NCBI RefSeq assembly: GCF_001509795.1
Contig: NZ_LLZN01000053.1
Span: 53,473-117,472, forward strand
Length of the DNA: 64,000 bases
Direction of reading: 5' to 3'
From: Streptomyces sp. NRRL WC-3605
Lineage (GTDB): Bacteria; Actinomycetota; Actinomycetes; Streptomycetales; Streptomycetaceae
Under the pieces are notes generated by a model. The model saw only the letters and a program-made list of their open reading frames with translations. It was not told the origin of the DNA and searched no databases. Below, piece by piece: positions 27,896 through 34,718 of this stretch. Made by a program: the position numbers and the translations under genes. Numbering within the stretch: the first letter of the stretch is position 1; every line of letters starts with the position of its first letter.

Positions 27896-28546
27896 TCAGC
27901 TGAAGACGATCATCGAACCCTGTGCCAGGCTCCGGGTCGCCGCCGCGTGCAGGCCCAGCCACACGTGCCGTTCGCGGGCGAAGGGGCTCGGGTCGTAGGG
28001 CGCCGGGACCGCCGGTTCCTCCAGGGCCGTCGGCGCGAGCGGGGGCTGGGGGGCCGCGGGCGGGTTGGCCGGGTCGATGCCGATGACCTGGGCCACCGCC
28101 TCCAGTTCACGCAGCAGCGCCTGCGAGGAGCCCAGCGGGCCGCCGCCCGCGAGGAGGTCGTCGTCGGCGAGCGGGTGCGGGAAGTCGACGGGGACGTAGG
28201 CGCCCGCGTGGTCGTAGTGCCAGACCAGATGGGACTGCTGGGCCGTCGACTCGAACATCTCCAGCAACTGCTCGTAGTCACCGCCGAGTTCGTCGACCGG
28301 CGTCACCGGCAGTCCGCACACCTGGAGGAGATGGGCCCGGCGCAGGAAGTGCAGCGCGTCGTAGTCGAACCCGGCGACCGGGGCGACGTCGCCGGACAGG
28401 CCCGGCATGTACTGGTACACCGGCACCGGCGGAAGTCCGGCCTCGGCGAGCACCTTGTTGTATTGCGCGAGTTCCTCGGCGAACGGGTTGTCGGGGGTGT
28501 GGCACAACACGTCGACGAGCGGTACCAGCCACAGGTCACAGGCCAA
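27896..28546 (-). CDS. hypothetical protein of unknown function
   Basis: The 216-residue product is not a family I can name, though I recall it as conserved in Streptomyces. It opens with ACDLWLVPLVDVLCHTPDNPF, has mid-region FDYDALHFLRRAHLLQVCGLP, and ends in a proline-rich stretch and VWLGLHAAATRSLAQGSMIVF. No membrane segment is seen. A TTG start at 28546 is chosen because AGGAG sits six bases upstream on the minus strand; the GTG at 28573 would lie before that site. It is followed by the toxin gene in convergent orientation and precedes no operon partner. Confidence 0.6.
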   Translation of the reverse strand: MACDLWLVPLVDVLCHTPDNPFAEELAQYNKVLAEAGLPPVPVYQYMPGLSGDVAPVAGFDYDALHFLRRAHLLQVCGLPVTPVDELGGDYEQLLEMFESTAQQSHLVWHYDHAGAYVPVDFPHPLADDDLLAGGGPLGSSQALLRELEAVAQVIGIDPANPPAAPQPPLAPTALEEPAVPAPYDPSPFARERHVWLGLHAAATRSLAQGSMIVFS

Positions 28547-28624
28547 AAGGGGCTCCTCACACGACGGTCGCACGATGTGGCAAAAGGCGTAGCACGGTGG
28601 TCAGGGAAGGATAATCAGTACCGC

Positions 28625-31159
28625 TCACGGACGTCCCGGCCCGTGCAGGTCCCATACCCATACTCCGTCGACCCACCTGCCGGGGGAGCCCACGAGTTCG
28701 CGGACCGTCTCGCGCAGGGCGCCGGCGTGCGGCTGCGGGGCCAGGACGAGTACGCCGGCCCGCCAGTGGGCGAGGTCCGCCCGGGCCTGGTCGCGCCAGG
28801 AGTCCTCGACCGGCGGCACGACGCCCGAGGCGCTCACGTCGCGCAGCAGGTTGGACGTGAAGCGCGGCTCGGCGCCGTAGATGCCGACGCGCTCCTCGCC
28901 GTAGGGGCCGTTGAAGTAGCCGCCGGGCAGCCGGAAGCCGAGGCCGGCCTCGGTCTGCCAGTGCAGGGCCTCCGCGTCGCCGGGGTCCGGCAGCGGCACC
29001 GGCACCAGGGACTCCCCTTCGCGGACGTACCCCTTCCAGGTGCCCTCCGCGATGAAGACCGGCACCTCGGCGCGGTCGACCGCCCGCAACGGGGCGGGGA
29101 TCAGGGGGAGGAGGGCCAGCGCGACCGCGGCCAGGCCCGCCCGTCGGATGCGGGCTGGGGCGGAGAGCAGGCGTTCCACGGCCAGGGCCAGGAGCATCCC
29201 CAGGACGGGTGCGCAGATCATCGCCACCCGGCTCTCGATGACCGCCTCGAAGACCGGGGCGTCGGCGAGGAGCCGCCACGGGCCGGGCAGCGTGACGTCC
29301 GTCAGCGGGATGCGGAACTCCCGGCCCAGGGACAGGAACGCGGCGGCCACCGCCGTGCACGCCAGGGACCGGACCAGCGGCCGCCGGCGCATGAGGACGA
29401 GGATCGCGAAGGCGAGCAGGACCAGCGGCCAGCCGTAGAAGGCGTTCTGCTCGGTGGTGTTGAAGGACAGCGCGTCCGCCCGCTCGGCGTCGCCCGCGAG
29501 CCAGGACCGCTCGGCGAAGGAGAGCAGGGCGAGCGGGCTGTTGAAGGTGCGGGGATTGTGCTCGATGCCGGTGTACGACTGAGGTCCGTGGAACTGCCAG
29601 ATCAGCGGGTACACCACGAGCGGCAGACAGACCGACGCCCCGATCAGCACGCCGCGCAGCAGCGGGCGCCAGGACGCGCGGGCCACGCCGGGGCGTACGG
29701 CGGCGTGGGCGGCGGCGAAGAGCAGCATGCCCAGCGCCGCCAGCAGCAACGGCTCCTCGCCGAGCAGGACCTGGTAGGCCGCCATCAGGCCCAGGACGAC
29801 GCCGTCGCGGACCACGCGGGTGCCCGCGCACAGCCGCAGGGCCCGTTCGATGATCAGCGGGATCATGAACAGCACCACGAAGTTCGGGTGCGCGTGGGCG
29901 TGGCTGACCATCGGCGGGGCGAACGCAGCCAGGGACGCGCCGGCGAGGGCCGCGACCCTGCTGTGCACGAGACGTTGGACCAGCAGCCGATACCAGGCGG
30001 CGGCGGTCGCGGCCAGACCCACCGTCATGACGAGGCTGAGGGTGACGGCGGGACCGGCGGCCAGCGTGAGGGGCGTCAGCGGGACGGACAGGCCCAGCAT
30101 GACCGTGTTGGCCATCAGGTTCACGCCCTCCGGGAAGCCCTGGAGGTCGGTGAAGAGCGGGTTGCGCAGGTGGGCGACGTTGTCCGCGGTGACGGCGAAG
30201 AACCACTCCCACTGGTTCTGGTCGCGCATCGAGTCCGGCAGATAGCGGTGCGCCGGGTCGAAGAGACGGCCCGAGTACAGGGCCGTGGACATCAGGCAGA
30301 AGAGGAGGACGGCGAGGACGTCGGCCGGGCGCAGGGAGCGCGCCGCGATCCGGACGACCTCGGCGAGGGCACGCGGGTAGTCCAGCGGGCGGACCTTGGA
30401 GCCGGGGCGGTGGGACCAGCGCACGGGCACCTCGGTGACGCTCAGCCCGGCCTGCCGCAGATGCCGCAGCACCTCGACATCGATGCCCCAGCCGTGGACG
30501 CGGGATGCCGCGTAGGCGGCGCGGGCATGGTCGCCGTCGAACAGCTTGAAACCGCACTGGGTGTCCCGGATGCCGGGCAGCGCGGTCCGGCGTATGAGCG
30601 CGTTGCCGGCCCGGCCGAGGAGTTCGCGCAGCCGGTGCTGGCGGGTGCCGATCGTGGCGCCGGGGACCGCGCGGGAGCCGACGGCCGCGGTGTGGCCCGC
30701 GCCGAGGGCGTCGTCCAGCGCCGCCAACTCCGTGATGGGGGTGGCGAGATCGGCGTCCGTGACGAGGACCCGGCGGCCCCGGGAGGCGGCGACCCCGAGG
30801 CGCAGCGCGTGGCCCTTGCCGCGGTTGCGGGCGCCCGGGACGAGCCGGACGCGGGGGTCCTCGCGCGCGGTGACGAGGTCGGCGGTGCCGTCGGTGGAGC
30901 CGTCGTCCACGACGACGATCTCCCAGCCGTCCCACGGGGAGCCGGGGGCGTCGAGGTGTTCGGTGACGGTGTCGAGGGTGCGGGCGAGCCGGTCCCGTTC
31001 GTTGTAGGCGGGAACGACCACGGACAGGGCGGGGGCGACCACGGACGGGGCTGGGGCGACCACGGGCAGGGCGGGGGCGACCACGGGCAGGGCGGGCGCG
31101 CCGGAGCCGGGCCGCCGGTCGTCGGTGGACGCTCCCGGCAGGCCCCGCTCATGGCTCAT
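28625..31159 (-). CDS. two-domain glycosyltransferase: GT2 fused to a multi-pass membrane domain
   Basis: The 844-residue protein has an N-terminal GT-A fold of about 270 residues like dolichyl/polyprenyl-phosphate sugar transferases: LSVVVPAYNERDRLARTLDT, VVVDDGSTDGTADL, and VTDADLATP as the metal-binding DxD. The rest is a membrane domain with roughly 10-12 helices and a C-terminal outer domain, resembling GT-C or YfhO-type enzymes that use lipid-linked sugars. The fusion suggests one chain makes and then uses a polyprenyl-phosphate sugar; that is inference. Four seven-residue repeats precede the first strand. The start overlaps the GntR stop by ATGA. Confidence 0.78.
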   Translation of the reverse strand: MSHERGLPGASTDDRRPGSGAPALPVVAPALPVVAPAPSVVAPALSVVVPAYNERDRLARTLDTVTEHLDAPGSPWDGWEIVVVDDGSTDGTADLVTAREDPRVRLVPGARNRGKGHALRLGVAASRGRRVLVTDADLATPITELAALDDALGAGHTAAVGSRAVPGATIGTRQHRLRELLGRAGNALIRRTALPGIRDTQCGFKLFDGDHARAAYAASRVHGWGIDVEVLRHLRQAGLSVTEVPVRWSHRPGSKVRPLDYPRALAEVVRIAARSLRPADVLAVLLFCLMSTALYSGRLFDPAHRYLPDSMRDQNQWEWFFAVTADNVAHLRNPLFTDLQGFPEGVNLMANTVMLGLSVPLTPLTLAAGPAVTLSLVMTVGLAATAAAWYRLLVQRLVHSRVAALAGASLAAFAPPMVSHAHAHPNFVVLFMIPLIIERALRLCAGTRVVRDGVVLGLMAAYQVLLGEEPLLLAALGMLLFAAAHAAVRPGVARASWRPLLRGVLIGASVCLPLVVYPLIWQFHGPQSYTGIEHNPRTFNSPLALLSFAERSWLAGDAERADALSFNTTEQNAFYGWPLVLLAFAILVLMRRRPLVRSLACTAVAAAFLSLGREFRIPLTDVTLPGPWRLLADAPVFEAVIESRVAMICAPVLGMLLALAVERLLSAPARIRRAGLAAVALALLPLIPAPLRAVDRAEVPVFIAEGTWKGYVREGESLVPVPLPDPGDAEALHWQTEAGLGFRLPGGYFNGPYGEERVGIYGAEPRFTSNLLRDVSASGVVPPVEDSWRDQARADLAHWRAGVLVLAPQPHAGALRETVRELVGSPGRWVDGVWVWDLHGPGRP
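31013..31099 (-). repeat. tandem repeat encoding four APALxVV units
   Basis: Residues 21-49 of the glycosyltransferase are four 7-residue units (APALPVV twice, APAPSVV, APALSVV), encoded by near-identical 21-bp units. The last unit is the real first beta-strand of the GT2 fold. Confidence 0.9.
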
Positions 31160-31857
31160 CCGGCCGCCAGCCGCTCGATCAGGGCGAGCGCGTCCTGGTC
31201 GTGGGCGGCGATGATGGCGCGGGCCGTGACCAGGTCCCGGTCGGCGAGGGCGTCGGTCAGCTCGATGTGACGGGCCCACAGATGCCCGCGCAGATCGTGC
31301 AGCCGGCGCAGATGCTGCACCGTGCAGACCCAGGCCTGCACCCGCAGCCGGTGCAGGAAGTCGGCGAGGTAGGGGTTGCCGAACAGGGCGCCCAGTTCCC
31401 GCCAGAAGCGCAGGTCGTAGCCGACGAGCACGGTGAGGTCGCCTGCGGTGGCGGCGCGCTGCGCCTCCTCGGCGCGGCGGCGCACCCCCGCGACGGCGGC
31501 GGCGACGCGTGGGTCGTCGGGGTCGCGGCGGCCCGTCATGTCGCGGCCCAGGACCTGGAACATGCCCTCGATGACCAGGCCGCGGGCCTCGACGATGGCA
31601 CGGTGGTCGTCGACGGAGTACTCGTGCACCCGGAAACCGCGGTGCTGGTCGGCCTCCAGCAGCCCCTGCGCGGACAGGTCGACCAGGGCCTCGCGGACGG
31701 GGGTGGCGGAGACGCCGTACTGCTCGGCGATCTCCTTCACGGTGAACTCCCGTCCCGCCTGGAGCCGGCCGGCCAGCACCTCGTCCCGCAGGGCGTCCGC
31801 GAGCTGCTGCCGCAGGGTGCTCCGCGTCACGGAGCCGGTGCCGCCGATCCCGGCCAT
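31156..31857 (-). CDS. GntR-family transcriptional regulator (FadR/FCD subgroup)
   Basis: The 233-residue protein has the N-terminal winged helix TLRQQLADALRDEVLAGRL then FTVKEIAEQYGVSATPVREA, and an all-helical FCD effector domain of about 150 residues. Metal-binding positions are plausible at D in the YDLRFWREL segment and at HIEL and HDQ late in the chain. It is coupled to the glycosyltransferase by ATGA. A 50-bp dyad lies in its upstream region, so autoregulation is likely. The ligand is unknown. Confidence 0.9.
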   Translation of the reverse strand: MAGIGGTGSVTRSTLRQQLADALRDEVLAGRLQAGREFTVKEIAEQYGVSATPVREALVDLSAQGLLEADQHRGFRVHEYSVDDHRAIVEARGLVIEGMFQVLGRDMTGRRDPDDPRVAAAVAGVRRRAEEAQRAATAGDLTVLVGYDLRFWRELGALFGNPYLADFLHRLRVQAWVCTVQHLRRLHDLRGHLWARHIELTDALADRDLVTARAIIAAHDQDALALIERLAAG

Positions 31858-31886
31858 GGTCAGGGCGTCTCCCGTCGTAGCGATGA

Positions 31887-31936
31887 GGTGGCGTGCACGT
31901 GTCCGAGTGCACGTACATGTCTACGAGCACGCCACC
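31887..31936. promoter_or_regulatory. large dyad upstream of the GntR gene
   Basis: GGTGGCGTGC (31887-31896) and GCACGCCACC (31927-31936) are perfect 10-bp arms. Between them are two GTGCAC palindromes at 31893-31898 and 31907-31912. It is a candidate GntR operator starting 30 bp before the GntR start. Confidence 0.55.
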
Positions 31937-32000
31937 TTACGCGTTCGGCATCCGCGGGAGTTTTCCTGACGGCACCTTCCGCGGCGCCGTCGCCGAAGGG

Positions 32001-33356
32001 TTATTCCGTGTACTCGTCCGCCACGCCCAGAGCGGCGTCGAGGGCGGCCAGACCCTCCTTCAGTTCGGCCTCCGTGACGTTGCAGGGCGGGACGACGTGG
32101 GTGCGGTTCATGTTCACGAAGGGCCAGAGGCCGTGCTCCTTCGCGGCGGCGGCGAAGGCGGCCATCGGGGCGTTCGCCTCACCGGCCGCGTTGTACGGCA
32201 CGAGCGGCTCGCGGGTCTCCTTGCTGCGGACCAGCTCGACGGCCCAGAACATGCCGGTGCCGCGCACCTCGCCGACGCTCGGGTGCCGTTCGGCCAGCTC
32301 GGCGAGGGCCGGGCCGACGACCGTACGGCCGAGCCGCGCGGCGTTCTCCACGACGCCCTCCTCGGCCATCACCTGGAGGGTGGCGACGGCGGCGGCGCAG
32401 GCCAGCGGGTGGCCGGAGTAGGTGAGACCGCCGGGGTAGGGGCGCCGGGCGAAGGTCTGCGCGATCTCCTCGGAGATGGCGACACCGCCGAGCGGCACGT
32501 ACCCGGAGTTCACGCCCTTGGCGAAGGTCATCAGGTCGGGCACGACGCCGAACAGGTCCGCGGCGAACCACTCACCGGTCCGCCCGAACCCGGCCATGAC
32601 CTCGTCCAGGACGAAGACGATCCCGTGCTTGTCGCAGATCTCCCGGACCCCGGCGAGGTAGCCGGCCGGCGGGACCATGATCCCGGCGGTGCCGGGAATC
32701 GTCTCCAGGATGATCGCGGCGATGGTGCCGGGGCCCTCGAAGGCGATCGTCGTCTCCAGGTGCTCCAGCGCCCGCGCGCACTCCTGCTCCTCGGTCTCGG
32801 CGTAGAAGCGGGAGCGGTAGAGGTAGGGCGCCCAGAAGTGCACGACACCCGCGGTGCCGCTGTCGGACGGCCAGCGGCGCGGGTCGCCGGTGAGGTTCAC
32901 GGCCTGCTGGGTGCCGCCGTGGTACGAGCGGTACGCCGACAGCACCTTCGGGCGGCCCGTGTGCAGCCGGGCCATGCGCGTGGCGTGCTCCACGGCGTCC
33001 GCGCCGCCGTTGGTGAAGAAGACCTTGTCCAGGTCGCCGGGCGTGCGCTCGGCTATGAGCCGGGCGGCCTCCGAGCGCGCCTCGACCGCGAAGGCGGGCG
33101 CGAACGTCGTCATCCGCGCGGCCTGCTCCTGGATCGCGGCGACGACCTTCGGGTGCTGGTAGCCGACGTTGGTGTAGACGAGCCCACTGGTGAAGTCCAG
33201 GTAGCGCCTGCCGTCGTAGTCCCAGAAGTACGAGCCCTCCGCACCGGCGACGGCGAGCGGGTCGATGAGTTCCTGCGCGGACCAGGAATGGAACACGTGC
33301 GCGCGGTCCGCGGCCTTCACGGCGGCGCCGGCCTGGGGGTTGGGCTGAGGGGTCAT
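32001..33356 (-). CDS. class III (omega) aminotransferase
   Basis: The 451-residue PLP enzyme carries VFFTNGGADAVEHATRMARL (cofactor phosphate region), IVFVLDEVMAGFGRTGEW with D251-E252, and the PLP lysine K280 in LMTFAKGVNSGYVPLGG. It belongs to the aspartate-aminotransferase-fold class III group that acts on omega-amino groups such as beta-alanine, taurine or putrescine. The substrate cannot be told. The GntR gene is upstream in the same orientation but transcription starts separately: TACCCT ends seven bases before ATG 33356, and no ribosome-binding site is seen. Confidence 0.9.
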   Translation of the reverse strand: MTPQPNPQAGAAVKAADRAHVFHSWSAQELIDPLAVAGAEGSYFWDYDGRRYLDFTSGLVYTNVGYQHPKVVAAIQEQAARMTTFAPAFAVEARSEAARLIAERTPGDLDKVFFTNGGADAVEHATRMARLHTGRPKVLSAYRSYHGGTQQAVNLTGDPRRWPSDSGTAGVVHFWAPYLYRSRFYAETEEQECARALEHLETTIAFEGPGTIAAIILETIPGTAGIMVPPAGYLAGVREICDKHGIVFVLDEVMAGFGRTGEWFAADLFGVVPDLMTFAKGVNSGYVPLGGVAISEEIAQTFARRPYPGGLTYSGHPLACAAAVATLQVMAEEGVVENAARLGRTVVGPALAELAERHPSVGEVRGTGMFWAVELVRSKETREPLVPYNAAGEANAPMAAFAAAAKEHGLWPFVNMNRTHVVPPCNVTEAELKEGLAALDAALGVADEYTE

Positions 33357-33363
33357 GCGCCCG

Positions 33364-33369
33364 AGGGTA
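33364..33369 (-). promoter_or_regulatory. leaderless -10 (TACCCT) of the aminotransferase gene
   Basis: On the minus strand TACCCT ends seven bases before the ATG, with no ribosome-binding site. Confidence 0.5.
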
Positions 33370-33491
33370 GGCACGGACGGCCCGGACGCGGAATCGGCGT
33401 CCTGTCTGCGGTCGGGGGCTTTTAGCGACAGGTTGTCGACGGGTGGGAGATGGGAGGGCTGGTGGGGAGGCGGGTGGAGGGCTGGAGAGGA

Positions 33492-33527
33492 TTGACAGTC
33501 TACTGTCGAAGTGACAGGATGCTGTCA
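33492..33527 (+). promoter_or_regulatory. promoter with two MarR-type operators
   Basis: A perfect -35 TTGACA (33492-33497) is 17 bp from CAGGAT (33515-33520). Two palindromes overlap it: GACAGT-CT-ACTGTC (33494-33507) and TGACAG-GATG-CTGTCA (33512-33527). Their centres are about 19 bp apart. The MarR gene of this operon is the obvious ligand. Confidence 0.75.
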
Positions 33528-33562
33528 TGTCCGAGGGTCGGTCACCGTCTCCAGGAGGAGTC

Positions 33563-34186
33563 ATGAACAGCAGCCCCGGCACCATCCGCAAGCCCGTGTA
33601 CCTCGCCGTCTACGACACCCTCGCCGACTGGGAGACCGGTCACGCCACCGCCCAGCTGGCCCGGGCCGGCTACCCGGTCCGTACCGTCGGCCCCACCCTC
33701 GCGCCCGTCACCAGCGTCGGCGGGCTGCGCGTGCAGCCCGACCTGGCTCTGGCCGACGTCCGGCCGTCCGACGCGGCCCTGCTGATCCTCCCGGGCGCCG
33801 ACCTGTGGGACGCCGGCGACGACCTCGCGCCCTTCGCCCGCACGGCCCGCGCCTTCCTGGACGCGGGCGTGCCGGTGGCCGCGATCTGCGGGGCGACGGC
33901 CGGACTGGCCCGCGAGGGCCTGCTCGACGACCGCGACCACACCAGCGCCGTCTCCTTCTACCTGGCGGCCACCGGATACGGCGGCGGCGACCGGTACGTC
34001 GACACCGACGCCGTCACCGACGGTTCGCTCGTCACCGCCGGGCCCACCGAACCGGTCGCGTTCGCACGGGAGATCCTGCGTCTGCTCCATGTCTACGACG
34101 ACGAGGCCGTCGACGCCTGGTACCGGCTCTTCCACGACTCCGACGCCGGCGCGTACGCCGTCCTGGAGAAGGCCGGCGTGCTGTGA
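33563..34186 (+). CDS. DJ-1/PfpI (class I glutamine amidotransferase-like) protein
   Basis: The 207-residue protein has the nucleophile elbow VAAICGATAGLA with C109 and the nearby acidic residue in LPGADLWDAG. DJ-1/PfpI members act as glyoxalases, deglycases, isonitrile hydratases or stress proteins. AGGAGG at 33553-33558 sets ATG 33563; the ATG at 33527 lies within the operator. It is followed by a MarR regulator with a 4-bp overlap, so it is likely induced by a compound the regulator senses, probably electrophilic or oxidative. Confidence 0.87.
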   Translation: MNSSPGTIRKPVYLAVYDTLADWETGHATAQLARAGYPVRTVGPTLAPVTSVGGLRVQPDLALADVRPSDAALLILPGADLWDAGDDLAPFARTARAFLDAGVPVAAICGATAGLAREGLLDDRDHTSAVSFYLAATGYGGGDRYVDTDAVTDGSLVTAGPTEPVAFAREILRLLHVYDDEAVDAWYRLFHDSDAGAYAVLEKAGVL

Positions 34187-34641
34187 GCCGGACCCGTCAG
34201 GACCTGCTCAGCCGGAGCGCGCTCGGGGTGTTCCGGCTCAACGGGCAGTTCCTCGCCGTCGCCGAGGAGCTGGCCCGGCCCGCCGGGCTGACGGCGACGT
34301 GGTGGCAGGTGCTCGGGGCGGTGCTCCGCGAGCCGTTGCCCGTCGCCGGGGTGGCCCGCGCCATGGGCATCACCCGGCAGAGCGTGCAGCGCGTCGCCGA
34401 CCTCCTGGTCGACAAGGGCCTCGCCGAGTACCGGCCCAACCCGGCGCACCGGCGCGCCAAACTCCTCGCGCCGACCGACGCCGGGCGCGCGTCGGTCTCC
34501 CGGATCGGCCCCGGCCACGCCGCCTACGCGGACCGGCTGGCCGAGGCCATGGGGGAGGAGGAGCTCGCCGAGGCCGTCCGCCTCCTGGAATGCCTGTCGG
34601 CCGCGCTGGAGGAGGCCGGGCTTCCTGTTACCGAACCGTAG
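34183..34641 (+). CDS. MarR-family transcriptional regulator
   Basis: The 152-residue protein has LTATWWQVLGAVLREPLPVAG before the helix-turn-helix VARAMGITRQSVQRVADLLV and a wing with PNPAHRRAKLLAPTDAG. It overlaps the DJ-1 gene by GTGA. The twin palindromes over the operon promoter fit autorepression. No cysteine is placed like that of OhrR, so I cannot say whether it senses thiol oxidation. Confidence 0.92.
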   Translation: MSRTRQDLLSRSALGVFRLNGQFLAVAEELARPAGLTATWWQVLGAVLREPLPVAGVARAMGITRQSVQRVADLLVDKGLAEYRPNPAHRRAKLLAPTDAGRASVSRIGPGHAAYADRLAEAMGEEELAEAVRLLECLSAALEEAGLPVTEP

Positions 34642-34674
34642 AGACCGGCGCGCTCCCCCCTCATGACGCCGCAC

Positions 34675-34680
34675 TATCGT
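34675..34680 (+). promoter_or_regulatory. possible -10 (TATCGT) of the kinase gene
   Basis: TATCGT lies 38 bp before ATG 34719, leaving a short leader. No clear -35 is seen. Confidence 0.3.
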
Positions 34681-34718
34681 GGGGCCGACGCATAGGCGGG
34701 GGCTGTTGGGGGCGTGCG

